From Janibacter anophelis NBRC 107843 (GTDB lineage: Bacteria > Actinomycetota > Actinomycetes > Actinomycetales > Dermatophilaceae): a DNA stretch of 56,442 nucleotides. The DNA is taken from assembly GCF_001570945.1 (NCBI RefSeq), contig NZ_BCSQ01000019.1:1-56442 (forward strand), in the 5' to 3' direction. This document shows, piece after piece, positions 27,784 to 37,026 of this stretch. Under the pieces are notes generated by a model. That model did not search any database. It was not told the DNA's origin and saw only the letters and a list, made by a program, of their open reading frames with translations. The translations under genes and the position numbers were made by a program. Numbering within the stretch: position 1 is the stretch's first letter; every line of letters begins with the position of its first letter.

Positions 27784-30457
27784 CGAGCTCGCGCTCGACG
27801 GCCGCCAGCGCGTCCTCGACCTTGGTGACGTCCTGGCCGCCGCCCTGGGCGAGGTCGTCCTTGCCGCCACCACCGCCACCGAGCACCTGGGCCGCGACCC
27901 GCACGAGCGCGCCGGCCTTGACCCCCTTCGCCCGGGCGGCCTCGTTGGTGGCGATGACGACGACCGGCTTGCCCGCGCCGTCACCGGTGAGGGCGACGAC
28001 CGTCGGGCGCTCCTCGCCGAGGCGGGAGCGGGTGTCGGTCACCATCTGCCGCAGGTCGTCGGGCGCTCCCCCGGCGATGTGCTGGCCGATGTAGGTCACG
28101 CCGCCCACGTCGGTGGCAGCGTCGGTCAGCGAGCCGGCCGAGGCGGCCACCTGCTCGCGGCGCACCTTCTCCAGCTCCTTCTCGACCTCGCGCAGGCGCG
28201 TCACCAGCTCGGAGACACGCTCGGGCAGGTCGGCGGCCGGCGCCTTGACGATCGTCGACAGCTCGGCGACGAGGGCCCGCTCGGTCGCCAGGTGCGCGAG
28301 CGCGTTCATGCCGACGTAGGCCTCGAGGCGGCGCACGCCGGAGCCGACGGAGGACTCACCGGTGAGGGTGAGGGCGCCGATCTGGCTCGAGTGGCGCACG
28401 TGGGTGCCACCGCACAGCTCGCGCGACCACTCGCCGCCGATCTCGATGACGCGCACCTGCTCGTCGTAGGTCTCGCCGAAGAGCGCCAGCGCGCCACGAT
28501 CGCGCGCCTCGGGCAGGGTCATCCAGTCCGCGGAGACCGGCAAGTCGTCGCGCACCGCGAGGTTGGCGACGTGCTCGATCTCGGCGCGGGCGTCCGCGGA
28601 CAGCGACTGGTTCCACGCGAAGTCCAGACGCAGGTAGCCGGGCTTGTTGTAGGAGCCGGACTGCAGGGCCGACGGGCCAAGCACCTGGCGCAGCGCCGCG
28701 TGGACGACGTGGGTGCCCGAGTGCGCCTGGCAGGCGTCGATGCGCCACTGCGGGTCGACCTCGGCGGAGGACTCCTGACCGACCCGCACGGCGCCGTCGG
28801 TGACCTCGACGGTGTGGACGACCAGGCCCTTGACCGGGCGCTGGACGTCGCGCACGAGCAGGCGCGCACCGTCGACGACGATGACGCCGGAGTCGGCGAT
28901 CTGGCCACCGGACTCGGCGTAGAAGCTCGTCCGGTCGAGCACGACCTGGCCGGTCTGGCCGGGCTCGAGCTCCTCGACCCGGGCGCCGTCGCGCACGAGG
29001 CCGACGACCGAGCCGGTCGTCGTCAGCTCCTCGTAGGCGCGCCAGTCGGTCGCGCCAAGCGAGCGCAGCTCCTTCCACACCTCGGTGTTGGCGTGTCCGC
29101 CCTTCTTGGCCTTGGCGTCGGCCTTGGCGCGCTGGCGCTGCTCGTCCATGAGCCGCACGAAGCCGTCGCGGTCGACCTTCAGCCCCTGCTCGGCCGCCAT
29201 CTCGAGCGTGAGGTCGATCGGGAATCCGTAGGTGTCGTGCAGCGCGAAGGCCTGCTCGCCGGCGAGGGTGTCGCCACCGCCCTCCTTGGTGCGCGCCACC
29301 GCGGTGTCGAGGATCGTCGTGCCCTGCGCGAGGGTGCGGCGGAAGGCCTGCTCCTCGGCATAGGCGATCTGCGCGATCCGGTCGAAGCCGGTGCGCAGCT
29401 CCGGGTAGGACGCGCTCATCCGCTCCATCGAGACGGGCAGCAGGTGGGGCAGGGCGGGCTCGTCGTAGCCGAGCAGGCGCATCGCGCGCACCGCGCGGCG
29501 CAGCATGCGCCGCAGCACGTAACCGCGGCCCTCGTTGCCGGGGGTGACACCGTCACCGATGAGCATGAGTGAGGAGCGCACGTGGTCGGCGACGACCCGC
29601 AGGTGGACGTCGTCGGGGTGGGAGTCACCGGCGGTCTGGCCGGACTGCGTCCCGTAGCTGCGGCCGGTCATCTCCGCCGCCTTCTCCAGCACGGGGTAGA
29701 CCTCGTCGATCTCGTACATGTTGTCGACGCCCTGGAGGATGCTCGCGATCCGCTCCAGACCCATGCCGGTGTCGACGTTCTGCGCCGGCAGCGGGCCGGC
29801 GACGTCGAAGTCCGACTTGGAACGGACCGCGGAGAGCTCGTACTGCATGAAGACGAGGTTCCAGATCTCCATGTAGCGGTCCTCGTCGACCTCGGGCCCG
29901 CCCTCGCGGCCGTACTCCACGCCGCGGTCGTAGAAGATCTCGCTGCACGGGCCGCCCGGCCCGGGCACACCCATCGACCAGTAGTTGTCGGCCTCGGCGC
30001 GACGCACGATCCGCTCCTTGGGGATCGACGTCAGCTCGAGCCACAGCTGCTCGGCCTCGTCGTCGTCGGTGTAGACCGTCGCCCACAGGCGCTCGGGGTC
30101 GAGGCCGTAGCCGCCCTCGGGCTGGGGCGTGGTGAGCAGCTCCCAGGCGAAGGCGATGGCGTCGCGCTTGAAGTAGTCGCCGAAGGAGAAGTTGCCGTTC
30201 ATCTGGAAGAAGGTGCCGTGGCGCGAGGTCTTGCCGACCTCGTCGATGTCACCGGTGCGCACGCACTTCTGCACGCTCGTGGCGCGCGTCCAGGCCGGGG
30301 TCTCCTGCCCGAGGAAGTAGGGCTTGAAGGGGACCATGCCGGCGTTGACGAAGAGGAGGTTGGGGTCCTCGTGGATCAGCGGGGCGGAGGGGACGACCGT
30401 GTGTCCCTTGCCCTCGAAGAAGCTGAGCCAACGGCGCCGGATCTCGGCAGTTTCCAT
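27776..30457 (-). CDS. alaS: alanyl-tRNA synthetase
   Basis: Charges tRNA-Ala. The full-length 893-residue protein has the class II catalytic core at the N-terminus (HTVVPSAPLIHEDPNLLFVN, MNGNFSFGDYFKRDAI), the editing domain with zinc ligands CQAHSGTHVVHAA and ELCGGTHV, and the C-terminal C-Ala domain with a glycine-rich stretch QVLGGGGGGKDD. No good Shine-Dalgarno sequence precedes the ATG. The 174-nt upstream region has a leaderless small ORF and a strong stem-loop, suggesting control before translation. It is the first gene of the alaS-ruvX-mltG-aroECKB operon. Confidence 0.98.
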   Translation of the reverse strand: METAEIRRRWLSFFEGKGHTVVPSAPLIHEDPNLLFVNAGMVPFKPYFLGQETPAWTRATSVQKCVRTGDIDEVGKTSRHGTFFQMNGNFSFGDYFKRDAIAFAWELLTTPQPEGGYGLDPERLWATVYTDDDEAEQLWLELTSIPKERIVRRAEADNYWSMGVPGPGGPCSEIFYDRGVEYGREGGPEVDEDRYMEIWNLVFMQYELSAVRSKSDFDVAGPLPAQNVDTGMGLERIASILQGVDNMYEIDEVYPVLEKAAEMTGRSYGTQSGQTAGDSHPDDVHLRVVADHVRSSLMLIGDGVTPGNEGRGYVLRRMLRRAVRAMRLLGYDEPALPHLLPVSMERMSASYPELRTGFDRIAQIAYAEEQAFRRTLAQGTTILDTAVARTKEGGGDTLAGEQAFALHDTYGFPIDLTLEMAAEQGLKVDRDGFVRLMDEQRQRAKADAKAKKGGHANTEVWKELRSLGATDWRAYEELTTTGSVVGLVRDGARVEELEPGQTGQVVLDRTSFYAESGGQIADSGVIVVDGARLLVRDVQRPVKGLVVHTVEVTDGAVRVGQESSAEVDPQWRIDACQAHSGTHVVHAALRQVLGPSALQSGSYNKPGYLRLDFAWNQSLSADARAEIEHVANLAVRDDLPVSADWMTLPEARDRGALALFGETYDEQVRVIEIGGEWSRELCGGTHVRHSSQIGALTLTGESSVGSGVRRLEAYVGMNALAHLATERALVAELSTIVKAPAADLPERVSELVTRLREVEKELEKVRREQVAASAGSLTDAATDVGGVTYIGQHIAGGAPDDLRQMVTDTRSRLGEERPTVVALTGDGAGKPVVVIATNEAARAKGVKAGALVRVAAQVLGGGGGGKDDLAQGGGQDVTKVEDALAAVERELGD

Positions 30458-30509
30458 GGGTGTTCGCGTCCAATCAGTGGTGCAGTGGGGTTCTCGGGGC
30501 AGGAGCGAA

Positions 30510-30544
30510 GGGGGCGAGCGGCGCGTCAGGCGCGGGTCGCCCCC
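30510..30544 (-). promoter_or_regulatory. stem-loop in the alaS leader, attenuator candidate
   Basis: 8-bp arms GGGGGCGA (minus strand, 30544-30537) and TCGCCCCC (30517-30510) enclose a 19-nt loop that itself can fold through CGCG pairs. The stop codon of the upstream small ORF (30528-30526) falls in the loop, so a ribosome reaching it would open the stem. No U-tract follows; termination would need to be of the actinobacterial non-U type. Confidence 0.5.
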
Positions 30545-30597
30545 GAGATAGCTCGCCGCGCGGTGGTCCGGCGCGGCCGTCCGAGAGGCACGGTCAT
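30526..30597 (-). CDS. small upstream ORF before alaS, possible leader peptide
   Basis: A 23-residue ORF begins at an ATG placed 7 nt after a TAAGGT -10-like hexamer (30610-30605), so its mRNA would be leaderless and translated from the first base. The peptide starts MTVPLGRPRR and is Arg- and Ala-rich (7 Arg, 4 Ala); the Ala residues cluster in its second half. It ends inside the loop of the stem at 30510-30544 and 68 nt before alaS. This geometry resembles a leader-peptide attenuator for an aminoacyl-tRNA synthetase gene, but neither conservation nor translation has been shown, and the ORF could be chance. Confidence 0.4.
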   Translation of the reverse strand: MTVPLGRPRRTTARRAISGATRA

Positions 30598-30604
30598 GGC
30601 CCCT

Positions 30605-30610
30605 ACCTTA
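30605..30610 (-). promoter_or_regulatory. -10 element TAAGGT of the alaS leader transcript
   Basis: TANNNT hexamer with a 7-nt discriminator to the ATG of the upstream small ORF. The -35 region would fall in the 3' end of the upstream gene; no good match was seen. An inverted repeat (30615-30629) abuts it. Confidence 0.45.
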
Positions 30611-30614
30611 CCCA

Positions 30615-30629
30615 CCGGTCCGCGACCGG
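30615..30629. terminator. short hairpin after the hypothetical gene 30632-31528
   Basis: Arms CCGGTC (30615-30620) and GACCGG (30624-30629) with a CGC loop lie 2 nt beyond the stop codon of the upstream minus-strand gene. It may end that transcript. It also sits directly behind the alaS -10 hexamer, so an operator role is an alternative. Confidence 0.4.
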
Positions 30630-30631
30630 CC

Positions 30632-31528
30632 TCAGCACAGCGCGGTGTCGACGGCCTCGTCACCGCCGCGTCCGTCCGGCACGAGGACGGTGCGCGCGCC
30701 TTCGTCGGCCGCCACGTGGACCCCGGCGAGGACGAGGCGGTCCCGCAGCCCCTCTGGTGCCCGGTTGGTGGTCTCGAGGACCTCTATCCGCGCGATCTGC
30801 GGATCGACGGTCGTCACGACCGCGCACTGTCCGACCGCCAGGTCCTCGAGCGCATCGGTCAGCGCCTGCAACCAGACGAGCAGTCGTCCGTCGTCCCGGA
30901 TCGCCCGAACCCGAGCCGGGTCCATCCCCGCCTCTCCCAGCCACTCGCCGTCGCGCAGGCCGTCGCCGGGCTCCGCGTCCAGAGAGCCCCACGTCGCCCA
31001 CGCCATGGGCGCCCGGCGGCCACGGATCCGGGCCAGCACGCTCCGCGCCGCCAACCGGGCGTGGATGCGCCACGGCAGGTGCACTTCGGGGGCGAACTGC
31101 GGCACCTCGTCGACCCAGACCTGCGGTGCGTCGTGGGTCTGCGGCACTGGCGCAGTGAGGACGATCTCCGGGCCCGCACGACGGCGCCGAGCGCGGGCCA
31201 GCAGCCCGGTGTCGAGCTCCTCCATGAGCCAGAACCCGACGTTCTCGCACCACACCTCGCGCACGACGTCGTCGTGCGGCGTCCGCGTCACCGCGTCCTC
31301 GGGCCCGAAGACTCCGGCGAACTCCCGGTCGAAGCGCAGGACGAAGGTGTGCGGGTTGCGCCGCCACCGGAAGACCACGGCGACCTGGTCCCCCTTCGTG
31401 TCCGTGGTGTCGTCCGCCGCTTGGTCTGCCTCGGCACGGACGTCGACGAGTCGAAAGCCCTCCGTCGGCGGGAACCGCGTGAGGTGCTCGTGCAGGGCGG
31501 CGGCGTACTCGTGGATCGGGGCGGGCAT
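30632..31528 (-). CDS. hypothetical protein, 298 residues
   Basis: Not recognised. The ATG 31528 start gives a soluble, acidic and arginine-rich protein starting MPAPIHEYAAALHEHLTRF, with no signal peptide, membrane helix, cofactor motif or repeat visible. Notable segments are VVFRWRRNPHTFVLRFDREF, EVWCENVGFWLMEELDTG and VLARIRGRRAPMAWATWGS. Codon use and GC are like its neighbours, so the gene looks native. It is divergent from the LLM oxidoreductase gene (47-nt gap) and ends next to the alaS leader. A role cannot be assigned. Confidence 0.75.
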   Translation of the reverse strand: MPAPIHEYAAALHEHLTRFPPTEGFRLVDVRAEADQAADDTTDTKGDQVAVVFRWRRNPHTFVLRFDREFAGVFGPEDAVTRTPHDDVVREVWCENVGFWLMEELDTGLLARARRRRAGPEIVLTAPVPQTHDAPQVWVDEVPQFAPEVHLPWRIHARLAARSVLARIRGRRAPMAWATWGSLDAEPGDGLRDGEWLGEAGMDPARVRAIRDDGRLLVWLQALTDALEDLAVGQCAVVTTVDPQIARIEVLETTNRAPEGLRDRLVLAGVHVAADEGARTVLVPDGRGGDEAVDTALC

Positions 31529-31563
31529 GGCCGAAGTGTGGCGTCTCCTGACCGCGCCGGCCA

Positions 31564-31569
31564 TAGATT
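31564..31569 (+). promoter_or_regulatory. -10 element TAGATT of the LLM oxidoreductase gene, leaderless type
   Basis: The hexamer ends 6 nt before ATG 31576 and there is no Shine-Dalgarno sequence, so transcription should begin at the start codon. Confidence 0.55.
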
Positions 31570-31575
31570 TGTCCC

Positions 31576-32646
31576 ATGACGATCCAGCTCGGTCTCGACA
31601 CCTTCGGCGACATCGCACTCGACGCCGAGGGCCACCCCCTCCCAGCCGCCGAGGTCATCCGGGAGGTCCTCGCGGAGGGCCAGCTCGCGGACCGGCTCGG
31701 CGTCGACGTCTTCGGCGTCGGTGAGCACCACCGCCCGGACTACGCGATCTCGGCCCCCGACACCCTGCTCGCCGGGCTGGCCACGACGACCGAGCGGATC
31801 CGGCTCGGCACGTCGGTCACCGTGCTCAGCTCGGACGACCCGGTCCGGGTCTTCGAGCGGTTCTCCACGGTGGACGCGCTCTCGCACGGCCGCGCGGAGA
31901 TCACCGTCGGGCGCGGCTCCTTCATCGAGTCCTTCCCGCTCTTCGGCCTCGACCTCGACGACTACGAGGTGCTCTTCTCGGACAAACTGGACCTGCTCGC
32001 CCACGTCCTGCGCGAGGAGCCGGTGCGCTGGGAGGGGTCCGTGCGCCCGCCTCTGGCCGTCGACCGGATCATGCCTCCGACCGAGTCCGGCCGGCTGCCC
32101 ACGTGGGTCGGCGTCGGCGGCACCCCGGCCTCCGTGGTCCGCGCCGCCCGCTACGGGCTGCCGATCGTCATCGCGATCATCGGCGGCGCGAGCGCCCAGT
32201 TCGCGCCTCTGGCCGACCTCTACCGCCGCGCGTGCGCGGAGTCCGGCCACCCCGGGCTGCCGGTCGGCGTGCACTCCCCCGGCCACGTCGCCGAGACCGA
32301 CGAGCAGGCCGCCCAGGAGTACCTGCCGCACTTCATCGACCAGATGCGCAAGCTCGGGTCGGAGCGTGGCTGGCCGCCCATGACCGAGGCCGCCGCCCGC
32401 GCGCAGATCGCTCCCGAGGGGGCCGTGTACGTCGGGTCACCCGAGACGGTCGCCCGCAAGATCGCGACGACGATGCGCACCCTGCGCGCCTCGCGCTTCC
32501 AGCTGAAGTACACCAACGGCACGCTGCCCCACGAGCAGCGGATGTCCTCGATCCGGCTCTACGGCGAGCAGGTGATCCCGAGGGTGCGCGAGCTGCTCGC
32601 CGAGGCGCCGGACGGTCCGGTCACCGACCCCGCAGACGCTCCCTGA
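31576..32646 (+). CDS. LLM-class (luciferase-like) flavin-dependent oxidoreductase
   Basis: Soluble TIM-barrel flavin monooxygenase of 356 residues. Family features are [17 protein letters not shown] at the N-terminus, [16 protein letters not shown] near residue 46, [18 protein letters not shown] near 75, and the FMN-contact stretch [15 protein letters not shown]. The C-terminal [17 protein letters not shown] region matches the family end. Physiological substrate unknown. Leaderless start at 31576. Its 3' end overlaps the opposing rarA gene by 26 bp. Confidence 0.9.
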   Translation: MTIQLGLDTFGDIALDAEGHPLPAAEVIREVLAEGQLADRLGVDVFGVGEHHRPDYAISAPDTLLAGLATTTERIRLGTSVTVLSSDDPVRVFERFSTVDALSHGRAEITVGRGSFIESFPLFGLDLDDYEVLFSDKLDLLAHVLREEPVRWEGSVRPPLAVDRIMPPTESGRLPTWVGVGGTPASVVRAARYGLPIVIAIIGGASAQFAPLADLYRRACAESGHPGLPVGVHSPGHVAETDEQAAQEYLPHFIDQMRKLGSERGWPPMTEAAARAQIAPEGAVYVGSPETVARKIATTMRTLRASRFQLKYTNGTLPHEQRMSSIRLYGEQVIPRVRELLAEAPDGPVTDPADAP

Positions 32647-34036
32647 GCCAAGCCCACCGCTCCTGCAGCCGCGCCTCGAACCCCCGGTCCGTGGGCCGGT
32701 AGTACGAGCGCTCGGCCAGCTCCGCGTGCAGGTCGTCGGGCAGGTACTGCTGTGCCGCCACGCCCTCCGGCTGGTCGTGCGCGTAGACGTACCCCTCGAC
32801 CTTCGCTCCCCCGCTCGCGGCAGCCGCGCGGTCCGACGCCTGCGTGTAGCCGCTGCCGCGCAGGTGCGGCGGGACGGCCTGCACCTTGCCGGCGCGCACG
32901 TCGGCGACGGCCTCGTTGATGCCCGTGTACGCCGCGTTGGACTTCGGCGCCAGCGTGTTGTGGACGACGGCCTGGGCGAGGATGATCCGCGCCTCGGGCA
33001 TCCCGATCTGCGCGACGGCGTGCATCGCGGCCACCGCCGTCTGCAGCGCCGTCGGGTCGCCCATGCCCACGTCCTCGGACGCGGAGATGACGACCCGCCG
33101 AGCGATGAAGCGCGGGTCCTCCCCCGCCTCGAGCTGGCGTGCGAGGTAGTGCAGCGCCGCGTCGACGTCGGAGCCCCGCATCGACTTGATGAAGGCGGAG
33201 GCGACGTCGTAGTGCTGGTCGCCGGTGCGGTCGTAGCGCACCGCGGCACGGGCGACCGCCTGCTCGACGTGCGCGAGCGTGAGCGGCACCCCCGTCGCGG
33301 GGACCTCTCGGCCGAAGGGGAAGTCATCGTCGGCCACCCCGGCCGAGGCCTCGAGGGAGGTCAGTGCCCGTCGGGCATCGCCTCCGGCGATCGCGACGAG
33401 GTGCTCCCGCGCGTCGTCGGCCAGGTCATACCCGCCGGCGAGCCCCCGATCGTCCGTCAGGGCGGCGTCGATGACCTCGCCGACCTCCTCGCGGGTCAGG
33501 GACTCGAGGGTGACGAGGATCGAGCGCGAGAGCAGCGGCGCGATGACCGAAAAGCTCGGGTTCTCCGTCGTCGCCGCGACGAGGACGACCTCCCGGTTCT
33601 CCACCCCCGGCAGCAGGGCGTCCTGCTGCGCCTTGGAGAAGCGGTGGATCTCGTCGAGGAAGAGCACCGTCTGGCGGCCGTACATCGACCGGTTGGTCGA
33701 CGCCCGCTCGAGCACCGCGCGCACGTCCTTGACGCCCGCGGTCACCGCCGACAGCTGGACGAAGTCCCGGTCCGCCGCGGTCGCCACGAGGTGGGCCAGC
33801 GTCGTCTTGCCCGTCCCGGGCGGTCCCCACAGGATCGCCGACATCGGTCCGGCGACCGCGTTGGCGCTGCCCTCCACGAGCCGGCGCAGCGGTGAACCCG
33901 GGCGCAGCACCTCGCGCTGACCTCGCACCTCGTCGAGGTCACGGGGTCGCATCCGCACCGCCAGCGGCGCGTTGAGGTCCGCGGCGGCGTGGGCTGCGTC
34001 ACCGGCCGCGGAGGCGAAGAGATCGTCGGGAACCAC
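32621..34036 (-). CDS. rarA: replication-associated recombination protein RarA (MgsA)
   Basis: AAA+ ATPase acting at stalled replication forks, related to the clamp loader and RuvB. About 471 residues: Walker [10 protein letters not shown] near residue 62, Walker [18 protein letters not shown], sensor region [17 protein letters not shown], followed by the C-terminal tetramerisation region with [19 protein letters not shown] and [19 protein letters not shown]. The start is put at GTG 34036 because a TAGCGT -10 element lies 7 nt upstream, implying a leaderless mRNA; the long open frame beyond is a shadow of the divergent MMPL gene. Confidence 0.94.
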   Translation of the reverse strand: MVPDDLFASAAGDAAHAAADLNAPLAVRMRPRDLDEVRGQREVLRPGSPLRRLVEGSANAVAGPMSAILWGPPGTGKTTLAHLVATAADRDFVQLSAVTAGVKDVRAVLERASTNRSMYGRQTVLFLDEIHRFSKAQQDALLPGVENREVVLVAATTENPSFSVIAPLLSRSILVTLESLTREEVGEVIDAALTDDRGLAGGYDLADDAREHLVAIAGGDARRALTSLEASAGVADDDFPFGREVPATGVPLTLAHVEQAVARAAVRYDRTGDQHYDVASAFIKSMRGSDVDAALHYLARQLEAGEDPRFIARRVVISASEDVGMGDPTALQTAVAAMHAVAQIGMPEARIILAQAVVHNTLAPKSNAAYTGINEAVADVRAGKVQAVPPHLRGSGYTQASDRAAAASGGAKVEGYVYAHDQPEGVAAQQYLPDDLHAELAERSYYRPTDRGFEARLQERWAWLRERLRGR

Positions 34037-34043
34037 AAGTGGC

Positions 34044-34049
34044 ACGCTA
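34044..34049 (-). promoter_or_regulatory. -10 element TAGCGT of rarA, between divergent start codons
   Basis: The hexamer sits in the 18-nt gap separating the rarA and MMPL start codons, 7 nt from the rarA GTG. On the other strand the same bases read CACGCT-AT, a weak -10-like match for the MMPL gene, so the two promoters may overlap. Confidence 0.45.
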
Positions 34050-34054
34050 TCCCG

Positions 34055-36271
34055 GTGAGCAGACACCGCGCCCCGAGGTCGACGCTGCTGCACCGGCTGG
34101 GGACCGGCGTGGGCCGCCACCCCCGGACGGTGGTGGGGACCTGGCTCGTGCTCGTCGTCGCCTTCTTCGCCCTCGCGCTCGGAGGGGTCACCGGCACCGG
34201 CCTGTTCGACCAGCTCTCCAGCGGCGAGATCACCACGCCCGGAGAGGCCCAGGACGCGCGCGAGCTGCTCGTCGACGCGGGTGGCGGCGACCTCGCGTCC
34301 GACACGCTCATGGTCTCCGGCTCTCCGGCCACCGACCCCTTCGTCCGCAAGGGAGTCGCCGAGGCGATCCAGCGCATCCACGAGATGGACGGTGTCGAGA
34401 GCGTCATCAACCCGTTGGTCCTCGAGGACGGCGTCGAGGACCCCAAGGCGGCTCCGCTCGTCCTCGACGAGCCGGGTGACGACCGCTACGGCTTCCTCAC
34501 GGTCGTCGAGTACGAGGACGGCCTGACCGACGAGCAGCTCGAGCAGGTCCGTCGCGACGTCGACGTCCAGCTCACCCAGGTCGCCGTCGCCTCCCAGGGG
34601 ACCGACAGCCAGCGCGGCAGCCTCAAGCGCCTCATCGACGAGGTCGTCGGCCAGGTCGAGACCGACATGAAGGTCGGTGAGGGCCTCGCGCTCCCCTTCT
34701 CCTTCGTCGTCATGGTCGTCGTCTTCGGCGGTTTCCTCGCCGCCGGCATCCCCATCGCCGGCGCCATCGCGTCGATCGGCGGTGCGCTGGCCTCGCTCTG
34801 GGGCTTCTCGCACGTCATCGACCTCGACGCCACGGTCGTCAACATCGTCAGCGTCCTCGGCCTCGGTCTGTGCATCGACTACGGCCTGCTCGTCGTCTCC
34901 CGCTTCCGTGAGGAGATGCGCGACCTGCTCGACGGCGCGCCCCTCGGCGAGGACTCGCGTGCCCTCGTCGTCGAGGCCACGGGACGCACCGTCGACCGGG
35001 CCGGTCGCACCGTCGTCTTCTCGGCCGTCACGGTCGCGATCGCGCTGTCGGGGCTGCTCTTCTTCCCGTCGGTCTTCATGCGCGCGGCCGGCGCCGCCGG
35101 GGTGTCCGTCGTCGTCCTGTGCCTCGTCGTGGCGACGACCCTCATCCCGGCACTGTGCGCGATGTCGGCCCGGCGGCTGCTGCGTGGTCGCACCGACCGC
35201 GCACCCGACACGGGCCTCTTCGCCTCCCTCGCCTCGACCGTCCAGCGAGCGCCGTGGCTCGTCATGGCCCTCGTCCTCGCGGCCCTCGTGGCCATGGCCC
35301 TGCCGGCCACCCGCATGGAGGTGACCTCCTCCGGCGTGGAGCTGCTGCCGACGGACAGCGAGCAACGGCAGTTCTTCGAGGACCTCGGTGAGGACTACCC
35401 CCTGCTCGCCGCTCCCGACGTGCGCGTCGTGACGGACTCCGGGTCGTCCGAGGTCCGTGACTGGGCGGAGGAGGCCACCGACCTGCCGGGCGTCGAGTCC
35501 GCAGAGGTGGTCGTCGTCGGCAAGGCCGACGGCGAGACCGTGCGCAGCGTCGACCTGCGCACCACCGACGGTCCCCTCGGGCCCGAGACACGCGACGTGG
35601 TGACCCAGCTGCGCGACGAGCGTCCCCCCTTCGACGCGGTGGTCGGTGGTCAGGCCGCGGACCTCGCGGACTTCACCGGCTCGATCGCCGACAACGCGGC
35701 GCTGGCGATCGGCACCGTCATCCTCGCGACCTTCGTCCTGCTCTTCCTCATGACCGGATCGGTCGTCGTCCCCGTCAAGGCGCTGCTGATGAACGTCGTC
35801 TCCCTCGGCGCCTCCCTCGGGGTCCTCGTGTGGGTCTTCCAGGACGGGCACCTCGAGGGCCTGCTCGGCTACTCCTCCGTCGGGGCGGTCGAGGTCTCGA
35901 TCCCCGTCCTCGTCCTCGCCTTCGGCTTCGGCCTGTCGATGGACTACGAGGTCTTCCTCCTCTCGCGCATCGTCGAGCTGCACGAGCGGGGCCACGCGAC
36001 CGACGATGCCGTGCGGTTGGGCCTGCAGCGCTCCGGCAAGATCATCACGAGCGCCGCGCTGCTGATGATCATCGTCTTCACCGGCTTCGTCCTGGCCAAG
36101 GTGCTCGCGGTCAAGGAGACCGGGGTCGCGCTCGTGCTGGCGATCGCGATCGACGCCACGCTCGTGCGGATGCTGCTCGTCCCCGCGACCATGTCCGTGC
36201 TGGGTGAGTGGAACTGGTGGGCGCCGAAGTGGATGAAGGGGCTGCACGCGCGCTTCGGGATCACCGAGTGA
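34055..36271 (+). CDS. MMPL family (RND superfamily) membrane transporter
   Basis: 738-residue polytopic membrane protein with twelve expected helices in two repeats: one helix near residue 25-45, a large extracytoplasmic domain, then a five-helix block; the pattern repeats after about residue 400. Each half has an Asp-Tyr pair in the membrane ([17 protein letters not shown] and [16 protein letters not shown]), matching the proton-relay pairs of MmpL3-type transporters. MMPL proteins export lipids or other hydrophobic compounds. The GTG start is only 18 nt from the rarA start on the other strand. Its stop overlaps a GNAT acetyltransferase gene, suggesting a common pathway; substrate unknown. 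Confidence 0.92.
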   Translation: MSRHRAPRSTLLHRLGTGVGRHPRTVVGTWLVLVVAFFALALGGVTGTGLFDQLSSGEITTPGEAQDARELLVDAGGGDLASDTLMVSGSPATDPFVRKGVAEAIQRIHEMDGVESVINPLVLEDGVEDPKAAPLVLDEPGDDRYGFLTVVEYEDGLTDEQLEQVRRDVDVQLTQVAVASQGTDSQRGSLKRLIDEVVGQVETDMKVGEGLALPFSFVVMVVVFGGFLAAGIPIAGAIASIGGALASLWGFSHVIDLDATVVNIVSVLGLGLCIDYGLLVVSRFREEMRDLLDGAPLGEDSRALVVEATGRTVDRAGRTVVFSAVTVAIALSGLLFFPSVFMRAAGAAGVSVVVLCLVVATTLIPALCAMSARRLLRGRTDRAPDTGLFASLASTVQRAPWLVMALVLAALVAMALPATRMEVTSSGVELLPTDSEQRQFFEDLGEDYPLLAAPDVRVVTDSGSSEVRDWAEEATDLPGVESAEVVVVGKADGETVRSVDLRTTDGPLGPETRDVVTQLRDERPPFDAVVGGQAADLADFTGSIADNAALAIGTVILATFVLLFLMTGSVVVPVKALLMNVVSLGASLGVLVWVFQDGHLEGLLGYSSVGAVEVSIPVLVLAFGFGLSMDYEVFLLSRIVELHERGHATDDAVRLGLQRSGKIITSAALLMIIVFTGFVLAKVLAVKETGVALVLAIAIDATLVRMLLVPATMSVLGEWNWWAPKWMKGLHARFGITE

Positions 36272-37026
36272 CCACCGAGCACGTCCCGATGGACCGGCTC
36301 CTCGCCTGGAGCTGCGACGACCCGGTCGTGCGCGCGGAGGCCTCCCCCACGACCGACCTGCCCGCGATCGGCCTGCAGCAGGGAGGGCGCCGCGCCCTGG
36401 CCTTCCTGCGGCCGACGCACACGCACGGCGTCTCGCTCATGCTGCGCGGCGACGACGACCTCCTGCACGACCTCGTCGGGTCCGCCCCCTTCGGCACGTG
36501 GTTGGCCCGGGCGAGGGCGAAGGGGGCGGACGGCGTCACCCTGCCGCGCTCCGTCGAGGGTCTCGGCGGGCTGCTGCCGCAGGTGCGCGGCCGGTGGGAG
36601 TTCATGTCGACCACGCAGGCGCCGCCCCTCGTCCCCCTGACCGGGGCCGTGGAGCTCGACGAGGACCGGCGCGAGGAGGTCCAGGCGCTCCTCGACGAGC
36701 ACAACCCCGGCACCGACGGCCAGCCCTTCGCCCGCCCCGGTCAGCGGTGGGTGGGGGTCCGTGACGCCGCCGGCACGCTCCTCGCGGTCGGCTGCTGCGA
36801 GCCCGAGGCCTCCGGCGCACCGGTCCTCTCCGGCATCACCGTCGTCCCGGCCGCTCGCGGCCTGGGTCTCGGCCGGGGCGTCACCGCGGAGCTGACCCGT
36901 CGGGCCGTCGCCGACCACGGCTGGTGCACGCTCGGCATGTACTCCCACAACGACCGCGCCCGAGGGGTCTACCGTTCGCTGGGATACGTCGTCCCGGCCG
37001 AGTGGAGCAGCGGGAGGTTGGGCTGA
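36268..37026 (+). CDS. GNAT family N-acetyltransferase
   Basis: About 252 residues. The C-terminal half has a GNAT acetyl-CoA site, [20 protein letters not shown], followed by [19 protein letters not shown], the usual motif B end. The N-terminal 110 residues are less conserved and may be a degenerate second GNAT-like domain. The GTG start overlaps the MMPL stop (GTGA), and its own stop overlaps the FUSC gene (TGATG), so the three are probably co-translated. The acceptor substrate is unknown. Confidence 0.88.
   Translation: MTTEHVPMDRLLAWSCDDPVVRAEASPTTDLPAIGLQQGGRRALAFLRPTHTHGVSLMLRGDDDLLHDLVGSAPFGTWLARARAKGADGVTLPRSVEGLGGLLPQVRGRWEFMSTTQAPPLVPLTGAVELDEDRREEVQALLDEHNPGTDGQPFARPGQRWVGVRDAAGTLLAVGCCEPEASGAPVLSGITVVPAARGLGLGRGVTAELTRRAVADHGWCTLGMYSHNDRARGVYRSLGYVVPAEWSSGRLG

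Noticed and set aside
30458-30631. T-box riboswitch upstream of alaS
   Set aside because: No T-box motif (UGGN bulge context), no specifier stem and no room for a typical 200-nt leader.
34037-36247. Upstream extension of the rarA frame to a 1208-residue protein
   Set aside because: The extra part is a shadow of the MMPL gene and rich in Asp, Glu, Gly and His. The leaderless -10 and the family length support the GTG at 34036.
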